Shown here piece after piece: positions 21,531-32,590 of a stretch of 64,000 bases of DNA (position 1 is the first letter of the stretch; each line of letters opens with the position of its first letter). The notes beneath the pieces were generated by a model. It was not told the origin of the DNA and did not search any database. It saw only the letters and a program-made list of their open reading frames with translations. The DNA comes from Thelephora terrestris (Eukaryota > Basidiomycota > Agaricomycetes > Thelephorales > Thelephoraceae). Where the stretch lies: positions 310,001 through 374,000 of the forward strand of contig WIUZ02000007.1 in NCBI GenBank assembly GCA_015956445.1. Direction: 5' to 3'. The position numbers and the translations under genes are program-made.

Positions 21531-22509
21531 ATGATGAAGCATTTCCGTGTTTTTCTCGGTGCCCCATCTCCAACGAGTTTGTGTCCTGACGCCGAGGAAG
21601 ATTTCAGATGGGAGACCTTCACGACAACAATACCAATACTTGATGCCTCTGTCTTCGAGGCTGCGAGTCGGCGAGTTTCCCGCTTGTACGAAAACATAAT
21701 CTTCGCAGAGGATGAAGACGAGGACATCGCGGATGCGAGCGATAGCAACTTTCTCGATGCGGAGCACAGCAGTAGGGCGGCAGAGACGTTCATAACCTGG
21801 TCACCAACCCAAAATCGCACGAGGAACGTGTCTGGATCGCAGGAATCCTCCTTTCTACAGGAATCCACAGTAGAGGAGACGCAGGAAACGGCGTCACACG
21901 AATATTCCGATACCTCGTCCATCGGACGGTTCCCCCATTTCTCGTTCAACCTCCACACTCTGCGGCTGGTCAAAGCCCTCGTGGACATGGCCAACGCCTC
22001 AAGAGCTAAGGGGTCCCTCAAGGTCAACGTATTGATGGCTGTCCTCGAAGCTGAAGGTCCGGACACGGTGACCATTAGGAAAGGGCAGCATGCTGGAAAT
22101 CAGGTGTCAATCCTGAAGATGATTCTTGGAGATGGTGATGGGAATGTCCTCAAGCTCACAGCGTGGAGGGATGTTGCGGAAATGTGGGGAATCGGGACAG
22201 ATACCCAGCCTCCAATCCGGAGAGGAGATATTGTTCTATTCCAGGGTCCGTCCATCGGTATTCCACGATACCTCGAGCCTGACCATCTTTCCAGATGTAT
22301 CGTTTGGTTGGGATCCATCCAGTGACGCGCCCTCTAACTTCACAGCTTCCCCTTACATGAATTCCACGGCGGAGATTTGTTACCGTGCAATGCCTCAGAC
22401 CCCGCAGGATGGAAAATTACGGCCTGACCTCAGACTAGGCGAAAGTGATGCTTCAGTTCGTAAAGTAGCAGTTTTGGTTGCGTGGTTTGAGCGGCTGGCT
22501 GGGTTATAA
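21531..22509 (+). CDS. OB-fold protein resembling the first OB fold of shieldin subunit 2
   Basis: Two exons (21531-22257 and 22295-22509) give 313 aa. The 37-nt intron is short but has GT, AG and a CTGAC branch motif, and it restores the frame exactly. The N-terminal half is acidic and disordered. From about residue 150, SFNLHTLRLVKALVDMANAS leads into a beta-rich domain: KVNVLMAVLEAEGPDTVTIR, QVSILKMILGDGDGNVLKLT, AWRDVAEMW, RRGDIVLFQ. After the splice come NFTASPYMNSTAEICYRAMP and LRPDLRLGESDASVRKVAVL ahead of a terminal WFERLAGL. The strand order and spacing match an OB fold, most like my memory of the SHLD2 OB1-type domain annotated in some fungal proteins. Single-stranded nucleic-acid binding is inferred, not shown. 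Confidence 0.6.
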
Positions 22510-22595
22510 GCTGGCCATGCAGCATTGGGTAGTATCTCTTTCTGGTTTCGCGCGCCTGTCGCCCTTATCGATCACTTCTCGTTCCACCATCTACC

Positions 22596-25500
22596 ATGGA
22601 CTCAGACAGCCGTATCGCAATAATCCGCAACATTCTAAACCAATACCCACTCAGTATTGGAATCTTTAGAGAACTCATCCAGAATTCTGAAGATGCGAAA
22701 GCATCAAAACAAGTTGAGTCGTTCCGCCACACTTTCTGGTCCAAACATCCAAACCATTATTCCCAGGTTTTCCTCTTGGACTGTCGTGTTCACCCGCCTG
22801 CAAAACTCGGTGGGAAGCTTCTTGAGCATACCAACGGCCCAGCACTCCTGGCTTTCAACGACGCCACGTTCCGCCCAGAAGATTGGAAGGGTATCCTCGC
22901 CACCTTTGGATCTTCCAAAAGAATGGACATATCGTAGGCGGCATTCCAGTCTTCGTGGGCGCGCTTCTGATTATTGAGCTTCAGGAAAATCGGGAAAAAC
23001 GGCATGGGGTTTCGCGCCTGTTTCCACGTTCGTTCTACGTCCCCAACGCACGCGGCGGTTTTTGACGCCCTTTCTAGATTACAAACTACCCACAAGTATT
23101 CTCGGAAGACACCATAGTCATGCTCGACCCGCAGGGAGACTTCTTTGCCGAGGGCGAGGCAAAAGTTATGTTGGAAGATATCCCAGTCGAGGTTCAGGAA
23201 TCCCTGAACCTTAAATGGTTCCAAGGTCAAGACCCTTCTCCAGGAACAATCATTCGCCTTTCTCTTCGTGGTGAGCACCACCGCCGCGAGATATCCACCA
23301 AGACCATCAGTTGCCAAGAGGTCAGGGACCACTTCCAGTCATTCATCCAAACCGAGATGGATATCTGTCTCCTCTTCCTTTCTTCCTTGCAATCAATCGA
23401 ATTTTGGGTTATCGAAGAAGGAGAAACCGCCCCCTCTCGAGTCGCGCTGGCGAGCATCACACCGGCCAGCACTGTCTCCCCTAACGACAAGAGACGGGTA
23501 GAGACCACCCTTCACCCCGGCCCCAGTAACGGAAAAGACTGGCTTATCCGTTGGCACTCTGTCCCCAACTCTGAGTCTCAGGACCAACTATCGTCGATGA
23601 TCGGGTGCGACGCAAAGCCAACGATGGAAAAAGAGAAGTTGACAGCGACAGTGGCACTTGCGATCCAAACCCTTCCCGAGGGGTACAACGCCCTAGGGAA
23701 GCTATTCACCTACCTCCCGCTACCGAGTGACACGAACTATCCATGTAATATACACGCTCCGTTTGCCCTCACGGTCGACCGACAGGGACTGCGAAATGAG
23801 AATGAAGAAGGCTTTGTCAAGGGATCAGATGACCAGTACGTCTTTTCGGTCAGGGATGTAATATAACTCGTGTTAACAGCATCACAGCGTCCGCGTCGAG
23901 TGGAATCGCTACCTATTTGACACCGTAATCCCTGTAGCCTGGGCGAAACTGCTGCTTGACCTTTCCGAGCTCAACCCCGACCCATTCTCTGCATGGCCAT
24001 CCACACACCACATGACAAGTGGTTGTTCCTATTGGCGGTCTGTTCCAGGGAAAGCTCTCAGACGGATCGTGGACGACAACATCCCCATCTGGCCTGTTCG
24101 AGGACCTTCCACGATACTCACATACCACCCATACAAAGGGATTCTCATTGCTCCACCAAGCATCGATGCTGCACTGTTGAATGCATTTGCTTCCATTGGA
24201 TTGGTTGTCACCCAACCTCCCCAGGAGATATACGACCTGGCACATATGGTCAAATGTCATCAGCTCCTCACGCCAGAATTGGCCCATTCTACAATCCTGG
24301 TTTGTCTTCATGACTCTGTGCTGCTGCTTGTTGCTGACAAACCTATTCCCAATGTAGGAGTTGAATCCACCCATTGTCACTGACAGAGACAAGCGTAACC
24401 TCCTATTGGACTACCTCCTTTCCACCAGCAGGGCAGAGAACATCATTGGAATTCCGCTAATTGAGCAGGTCAATGGTTCAGTGATTGCTCTATCTCAAAG
24501 GACAGACACCTCCTTAAACCATGTCATCCTTGGGGAACAGGATCATGAAGTCTTCAACCAGTTTTCTCCACAGGCCATTTCCATCACCAGCACAAACCTA
24601 TCCATCACTACCACCCAGCTCCTGAAATCTCCTACTCTACTGAATGTGGACCCACTGGAGGCAAATCATGTCATTGCCTATGTTACTCGAGCTCCCTCCC
24701 ACTTTGGACAGTTCTCAGGAGTATCCTCTGGTGCTTTTGATGAATATGTTGGTTGGGTATCTAGGTTTTTTGAATGGCTCCAGCATTCTCCACTAGAAAA
24801 AACCCTTTGTGGTCATTTGCACAAACATCCGCTTTTGCCAGTTCAGAGTGGGGAACTCAAGCCAATCTCCTCCAGTATATTCTCTACCAGCTATAATCAC
24901 AACAGTGATGGGCTGGTGCAGCTGCTTCAGCATATTGGTCTCTCATTTTTGCACCCTGGGATTTCAAAACCTGCACAGAAGTACCTGGATCCCTATCTCA
25001 AGTCCTTGAACAATCCCCACCATGTTTTTACCCTCCTCCCTACCCTCCATCAGCCACTCTCTGACCCAGACATCCACACCCTACAAGACTATATTCTTTC
25101 CAATAGGTGGACTATTCAGAGGGATCCAGCCATCCTACCCACCCTAAGGAAGCTACCCATATACAATCACATGATTCCTTTCAACCCTTCCTCTCCACAA
25201 TCAAACAACTCCACAATCAATTACCTCACTGAGTGGTCAAATATCCCTGGTGATGTTATTGTGAAGGTTGTGGCTCTTAATGTTACTATCCTGCCAATAC
25301 TCCCAAACACTTTCTTCACCTCACAGCTACCACTGGCACAAATCTTTGACCAAAGATTAGGGATAACATCAAACATTGATATCATCCAGTTGACAATTGA
25401 CCACCTCCAATCCCAGCCTGAAGATCTGCAAGCAAGGTTCCTGGAACTACTCTCCACAATGCATATCCCCTCTACCTCCCTCTCCCAACTTAGGTCTATT

Positions 25501-28500
25501 CCATTTGTCCTGGGTGCTGATGGAAATTTTCATGCACCTGAAGAACTTGTAGATCCAACCGGCAGGCTAGCAAACCTCCTTCCCCCTCACAACTCCCACC
25601 TCCCAATGTATCAGACAGTCTTACAGAAACAGATGGTTGACAGCCTCAAATCTCTGTCTCTTCTCTCCAATATCCTTATCATGGGACCCTTCCAGGAGAT
25701 GGTTGATCTCATCATTCAAAAGCAGGATACTCAGCTCTCCAACCTACTCCTAGAATATCTCAATGATAACCCAACATCCTGGTCCCTCCCCAGCCTCCTT
25801 CCTGACCATCCATGGCTAGACACATCCCATGGGTTAGCATCTCCTGCTAGCTCTCATGGCCATCAGTTTTCAAAGTTATGTAACCGTATTCTACCACTCC
25901 TGAAGAGAAGTGAGAGAATTAGGTCACAGAAACTCTTGAATGCTCTTCACTGGAACACACCACCACCCCTCCGAGTTGTTGTGGATCAGTTCAAAGTTCT
26001 TGTCAGCGAGAAAAATCCTTCTTGCCCAGAGTTTTTTTCTGTCACCTCTTTTCTTGGCTCCCACCTTGAGGAGTTGTCCAGATGTGGATATTTGCAGGAG
26101 CTGGAGCAGTTTGTAAAAGGGAGAAGCTGGGTCCCGACCTATGGACCCACACTGACATCAACCACATTTGCTATCTTCAAGCTGGACTATATCATCAATC
26201 CATTCAAACAAATCAGACCAGTGTTTGTTGATGATAAAGGTGCAAAGTCATTACTTTGGGCAATGGGCTGCAAGGAAGGGTAAGGCTTCTGTTATCATCC
26301 TGATACCTCATTCTAACCTGTCCTGTTACTTTTAAGTCCATCCAAAGATGCTATTTTCCTTATCCTTCAGAATCTTGGAAATACACCTGCCAATGAAGCC
26401 ATCACCTTCCTTCGTGCAGTTCCTGAAAAGGAGCTGAGAGCAGTACTTGAAAGTACTGGTGCACACCTATCCATTATCCCCACAACTGAGGGTGTTCCCC
26501 AAGCCTGCTCAGTAACCCACTTCAATGACCTGGGGCCACACGCAGGAGAAGCACCACTCCATCCTGGTCATTATATTGCCAGTGATCACATTGATAGAAA
26601 GCTGGCTCAGAAACTTCATCTACCTTTTCTCAGTGACATATTTGGCACCTTAGAAATGAAAGAGAATCTCTCTGCCAGAATCTCCAGTGTGTTGCTGAGC
26701 TATACCAAGGAACAGGCCTTTATGGAATTCCTGGCAAATGCAGCAGATGCAGGGGCGACTGAGTTTGGGATCACCCTCAACACATCACAACACCATCTCC
26801 CAGAAAATCGCCAATTGATCTCTCCTAGCTTGGAGGAGCAATGCAACCCCCCCTCCCTTATCATCCACAACAACAGTGTCTTTTCACCTTCAGACTGGGA
26901 GGGGATATGTGATGTGGGAAGCAGGGATAAGCAAGAGAATGTTGATGGAAGGCTAAGGATTGGTAGATTTGGATTGGGGTCTCTCTCAATGTTCTACTTT
27001 ACTGAGGTATGTCTGTGCCTGTTTGTGCATTGATTCTTGAATTTTTTATTTTCAAAAGGTTGCAATGATTCTGTCTGGTTGTCATGTCCTCTTCATGGAT
27101 CCCAGGAAAGCTTATCTAGGCAGAGGTCGTTCATGCTTCAACATGTCTCTGGAGCAGATGAGGATGTATGTCTATTGCATTTTGTACTGTGCTCTATTGA
27201 CGACCTTTGTCATGTGTCAGAATCTTTCCTGCACATCTGGCTTCACTGGATGGTCATTATGGTTACAAACTCTCAATGGATGAATACAAAGGGGTATGTA
27301 TTACTTGCTTTTGATACCCCTCTGAAAACTCACTATTCATAGACTCTATTCAAACTTCACTTGCGCACCAAACAGCAAGCTGGACAGAGCACTATTTATG
27401 GAAAGTCATTCAGCACAGAAGATGTCAAGACATTGATCTATGGGTTTAAAAGAAGTGCACAACATGCCCTTCTCTTTATCCCAGTTGAGAAAATCAAGCT
27501 TTCATATCCTGTCCAGCACAGAAGGTACCCAGAGTCATGGGTAGTGGAAAAGTCTACAGTAGACCTTCCTGGCTTTGGTAAAGCTACAAGAATTTACCAG
27601 CACCTCCATTCCTCATCCACACACTGGAGCATCCTTTATGAAACAATCCCAAAACAGGATATACCACACAAGTTCTCTCAGTGCCTTTCTGACCACAAAA
27701 TCCACACCATCTCAGTTGGCATTGCTGGGGCTATTGACCCACTTGGCACCCCACCACCCCACCACAGACCATTTTTCGGTGTTCCACTCCTGGATACTAT
27801 CTCCCTCCCTATTCACATACACTCCACCTTTATCCTCTCTGACGATAGGCGCAGCATACGATATGACAAAGAAGGAGATGGAAACCTAGAGTCAGAATAC
27901 AACAAGTGGCTTCTCACTAAGATTATCACCTCTTTCTACCTCCGATTCCTTGCAGGATGGAAGCCTGGTCACCCCATGAAAGACTGTCCCTGGTGGCCAA
28001 CCAGCACAACCACAGATAGAATTTCTCAAGTCATTGTTGAGGCCATGAAGACTGCCTTTCCCACATCCAATGAACTAGTCTGTGACACCTACTCTGGACC
28101 TCGGATTGCACCATCCAAAGCCCACTTCCTCCAGAACCCATGCAAAGGCCTCCTCCTGGCATTACGTCCTGGAGACCTGGCTACCATCCCCCCTGGGTTC
28201 TCCAAGAAATCTTCACCTTCACTGCAAACTGTCAACAGTGACTATCTGACAACAATCTTACGGGGAAATGCAAGCACCATCATTTCAATGTACAAAGAAG
28301 GCAGAATCACAGTAGATGATGTGGTTGATGTGGCTAGGTTCCTCACACTCACCCCTCCCCTTGATGCCCTTGGGCTTCCCCTGCTACCACTTTGTGATGG
28401 AACCCTGACATCACTGTCAGCAGGGTGCACAACATACTACTGCCCCCCACGAGAACACAAATCCCCCTGGCTCCCTTTCCCACCCTGCCATTTTCTCAAC

Positions 28501-30947
28501 CCAAAGGCAGCTGAGGAACACACCATCTATGACTCACTTCAGGTCCACAAGCTAGACACCACAGCAATCTCAAAGCTCATCAAGGCAAAAGTCCCTGAGC
28601 AAGATATCCTCTCCTCATCTCCAGAGCTGGAACTGTGGTTCAAAGATCTATGGGGCCTCCTCAGCACCATCCCTGAGGTCACCGTCGAGGAATCTGTGTT
28701 TCAACAATTGCCACTCATCCCCACCTATAGTCCCAAAACTCCCATGCGGATCTCCTTTCGACAACTTACCGAAAGTGATGTTCTGTTTGTTGAGCATGAG
28801 ACAGATTTCCCATTCGATGCATGTGTTGCTCTGGGCATGAGGCTCATCAGGGCCAAGGACTGTCAGAAGAAACTCAAGGATATCATCAAATCACGCAAAG
28901 AACAAAAATCCATGGGAGCCCGCTACACAGTCATCAAATTTTTCATGGGCCTTCCTTCCAACCAGATTCCCATCCGCTTCCGCCAACTCAGCCATGACCT
29001 CCACTCGGACTTTTCCCAATGGTTCCGAGGACAGTTGGGCATTCTACCGAAATCTGAGAAGGCGATGGTCCAGCGTCTCCCACTCTGGGAGCGTGTACAG
29101 ATTGGCAGCGGGCCGGTGAAATTTGTTCCCGCCCAGGAAGCTGTGGTGATTCCGGAAAGCGTTGATCCCGACGTCGTTCGACGGTGGGCCACAGGATCGA
29201 CAGAATACATCCGCCCTGGCTATCCCCTGTCACTCGTAAAGGGGCCAGACACCCTGCTGGATTTCTACAAGAATCAACTCACATTCCCATCCATCATGAA
29301 GACTATGACGTCGACATACGAGGTGCTGTTAGGCCAAGTGCTTCGTTCATCACGTCCGTCGGGCCCCGCCCCCAAGATCCTCGTCCCCAATGCCAACGGA
29401 ACAATGACGTTTTCCAACAACCTTTACCTTAGCACTCACGCAACCTTCGCTGCCGCCTTCGCATCGCAAAACAAGATGTTCCTGCACCCTGGTCTTAGGA
29501 ATCTCGAACGACAGCTATGTGACTGGGGTTTGATCAGCACACTCACCGCGTCATCTTTCAGAGTCTGCGCATCGGCCATTGACCAAGACGTTCATTCTCA
29601 CGACATCCGAACCAGGGCCCTAACGATCTTTCGTACATATAACACTGAAATGCCGCCAGAACTGATGAGGGACCAAGGTTCTCGAAACGCACTGCGAAAC
29701 TTACGTTTCATCCCACGCAGTAGAGGCCTCATGCGCTACGGATCCGTTTCAACAGAGCGTTACCACTCTCTCCCAGATATCGTTTCGCCTTCCCAGATAG
29801 TGGATCCTAAATTTTTCAGCATAGCGTGGACCCAACGTGCAACGTGTCTCGAGGAACCGTCCCTTGAACTCCAGTCAGTTAATCGCTTGGACTCTATCCC
29901 TATCTGGGAGCCAACAACTCGAGAAGTGGTAAGACCCACGTTTGTGTACTCCATTCGCTTCTCATTCTCCATTTTAGATCAAACACCTCCGGGTTCTCTC
30001 CACGAGTATCGCACCCAATTTACAGCACAATCGCGAGTTGATTGAGGATCTGAAGGCGACATACTCGTGGCTCGCTAACCATGCGACAGAAGCCGAGGAG
30101 TTGCTGGATTACAACCAGGAGGGGCTGTTCCTCAACGTTGATAACCCAGCCTCGGAATGGAGGTGGAACTCCGCTTCAGAGCTCCTCTTCGACGAGAAGG
30201 ATGATTCCAACCCATTGCGCGTAAGGGGGTTTCTGAAGGAATATGGCGAGCTCTTGCGTGCCGCAGGGGTTCAGGAAGTCATACACGTATCCGTCCCTGA
30301 AGACCTCCTCGGCGAAGATTCGCATGAGACGCAGTTGGAAGAAATCAGAAGGACGTTCAACGAGATGCGTGAGGCAGAACAGTTGACGGATGTCACCTTC
30401 GTGGCAGAGGATGGTACAAGGTTTGCGGGCCATCGGGTGTTCCTCGCTGCGCGGAGCGAACATTTCAAAACATCGTTCACGGGAAGGTGGAGGGAATCGA
30501 GGGACTTGGACCAGGCAGTTGAGATTGACGTCGAGTATGGCCAAGAGTGCCTCAAAGCCGTGTTAGGTTCGTGAACCATGCTACTTGCAATTACTGAGAG
30601 ATTGATGTGCTCTTGCAGACTGGGTATACAAGGGATCGTACGATCCGCCAGCGGGGACGGAAAAGTTGAACGTTTTTATGGAGATGTATAGGCTTGCGCA
30701 CTACTGGAGCTTCCAGAATTCAGACTTGTTCAAGGGTTTGACCCGCGAGCTGATCAAGTCAATTGGCGTACGAACGTACGAAACATGTAAGTCATGTTCG
30801 ACCCACCTCTTTTTTGGATCCTGCGACTGATTACGTTATTCAGTGAGGAAGCTGGCGGAGGACTTGGGTTTGCAAGGTGGACCGTTGGCGGATAAATGCG
30901 ATGAGTTCGAGAGGAAGAATAGGTCGGCGTTTGCCGAGGGCCTTTGA
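22596..30947 (+). CDS. Giant sacsin-like protein: two HATPase modules plus C-terminal BTB/POZ domain
   Basis: Thirteen exons (22596-22712, 22767-22933, 22985-23027, 23078-23835, 23888-24299, 24358-26279, 26337-27006, 27059-27165, 27221-27293, 27343-29928, 29978-30566, 30619-30786, 30844-30947) join without a frame break to 2,571 aa. Residues 1-160 form a GHKL/Hsp90-type ATP-binding fold: N-box RELIQNSEDAKA and glycine box KIGKNGMGFRACFHITN, then VMLDPQGDFF. A second copy starts near residue 1,250: EQAFMEFLANAADAGATEFG and IGRFGLGSLSMFYFTE. This two-copy layout is like sacsin repeat regions. The C-terminus (about 2,420-2,560) is BTB/POZ: LTDVTFVAEDGTRFAGHRVF, LAARSEHFKTSFTGRW, DWVYKGSYDPPAG. 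Sacsin-type proteins are thought to act as chaperones, and BTB domains often recruit Cullin-3; both roles are inferred here. Exons 6-10 have almost no CpG (see findings). Confidence 0.85.
24300..28680. other. CpG-depleted segment inside the sacsin-like gene
   Basis: Between these approximate limits most 60-base lines contain zero or one CG dinucleotide, and none at all occurs from 24,832 to 25,559. Flanking coding sequence of the same gene has many; for example, 29,101-29,220 has eleven. TG and CA are abundant, and arginine is written almost only as AGA/AGG. Both exons and introns are affected, while the reading frame is intact. Confidence 0.85.
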
Positions 30948-31244
30948 ACTATGACAACGGACTAGAGTCTGGAGAGCAATGGCTAAGATTTCCACCCCAA
31001 GCGAAGTGTCAGAAAACCGCCTGAAGTACACCTATTACGCATTATATATTCGATAAGTAGAGAGGGGTTTTACTGACTATAGCAGATGATTTATGGTGCA
31101 GCGAAAAGCGTGTGAAAGCGGTAGAGTGAGTAGAGACAGCATGTGCAAAAAGTCTAAGCATGGGCAGAGGCATGTACTTTTCGAGAGCAGCAGATGGGGA
31201 TATAGCCGCGAGGACGAGAGCCCAAAGTTGGATCAGGAGTCCAA

Positions 31245-32410
31245 CTATGAAGAATCATTACCCCATCTCAAAATGCCTTCATAGACCCAGAACATCACGG
31301 CGGCGTTGGGCACAACCCTCATCAAGTGTGCGCTGAGTCCACCATACAATGATCTCGCGCCTTCTTCGGCAATTACGAGACGGAGCGTTTGAACGAGCCC
31401 AGTATATTTTTTGACACCGTTGACCATCGGCTGTCGCAGCCGCGTCCGAAGGACCTAATGGGTAAATATTATGAGCGCCAGCACTTCCGACGATATTGAT
31501 TGAGATGTACCTCGTGAGGATAAGTTATCAAACTGGCCACACACTTGGCAGTCCCTGCGCTCCCAAGCATCCCTGCCCACTCTCGGAAACCTCCCTTTCC
31601 GTGCGATTCAGTGTTGAGTCGCTTCAGTTTTTCGTAGAGAACCCATTGGATGGTACCCTCAGTCACACCGAGGTAACTCGCGCTGAGCCCCTTGTAAAAG
31701 CCGCGAATTCCCTCCTCCCTGGCAATTTGCTTGATCATATCCAGGCTGGAGACGAGGGACCTTTGGGACGTCGACTGCAGGGCCGCTGCGTGGTTTGAGA
31801 CTAGCTGTAACCTAGTCTTCACTACCCAGATTGGGTTGGTCACGGATCCGGTCACGATGCCCGCGAACGCGGCGGCACCCAGGTGGACGTAAGAGTTTTC
31901 TACGCCGTCGTTGAACCGTTGAGCGATTATCTGCTTCCCGTTGCCGTAGGTGAAGAAGTTTATCGACCGGGCAGGGATTACCCCAACGAGGGTGGCTCCG
32001 AGACCTTTAAACAAGGCGCGAGGGGATTCATCCCGGTAGATATCCCTTCAAATGGAGTGAGTGGCCGCCTTTTGGAGTTCAGCTTACACACCGTATTATG
32101 TGGGTTGTCTCCACGAAATGCCTCAGCAAACCTGAGCGACCCTGCGGCATGGTCAGAACCCCGCCGTTCATCCCATTTGCGACGACGTTAACAGCAAGAT
32201 GGGATTCCCTGAACAGACTGGACTGCAGTCTCGTCTTCACCACGTCGAACGGGCTGGTAACGATGGCTCCGGCCATGCCACCGATACTGAAGACGGGAAG
32301 CGCGTCAGGGTCCGGACTTCTGGTGTCAAGGGTCGTGAGACTTACGCTCCACCCACAAAATGTTGCCAGGACTTGGCGGGGATCCATTTCGACTGCGCGG
32401 TGTCGGACAT
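31245..32410 (-). CDS. RIM2: Mitochondrial pyrimidine nucleotide carrier (Rim2-type)
   Basis: Four exons (32410-32346, 32286-32092, 32045-31511, 31454-31245) join to 334 aa. Three mitochondrial-carrier repeats are visible through their PxD/ExxK/R signatures: SPFDVVKTRLQS, NPIWVVKTRLQL and YPHEVLRTRLRQ. The opening SWQHFVGGAIGGMAGAIVTS and the tryptophan in repeat 2 (PIW in place of PxD/E) are characteristic of the Rim2/SLC25A33/36 group. This group exchanges pyrimidine nucleotides across the inner membrane to supply mitochondrial nucleic-acid synthesis. The last helix reads VVPNAAVMFWVYEGIL. The start is the ATG at 32410 (MSDTAQSKWIPAKSW). Length fits the family. Confidence 0.88.
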
Positions 32411-32590
32411 TGGTGACTTGATGGTGACGGAGGTACGGGAGGGGTGACTTCCCTAGTCATGTGATCAGACTCTCAAATTTCTGGCAACCGGACTCTATTA
32501 GGAATCCTATTAGGAAAGGTAAAGTGAAGACCAGAAGCCGTTTCCTTCATAGTCTGCTAATAGTTTGTTACACAACCGGAGGTTTGTCTA

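Noticed and set aside
22790-23332. 180-codon minus-strand frame
   Set aside because: Antisense to exons of the sacsin-like gene that join precisely into a HATPase fold.
24300-28680. CpG-poor region as horizontally acquired or as an inserted transposon
   Set aside because: The reading frame, exon phases and domain order run without a break through both borders, so the segment belongs to the host gene. Loss of CG with gain of TG/CA fits deamination better than foreign origin.
22596-31030. A biosynthetic or defence gene cluster around the sacsin-like gene
   Set aside because: Neighbours are housekeeping genes (RIM2, kinase, LIG4), each with its own promoter. No polyketide, NRPS, terpene or NLR-type genes are seen.
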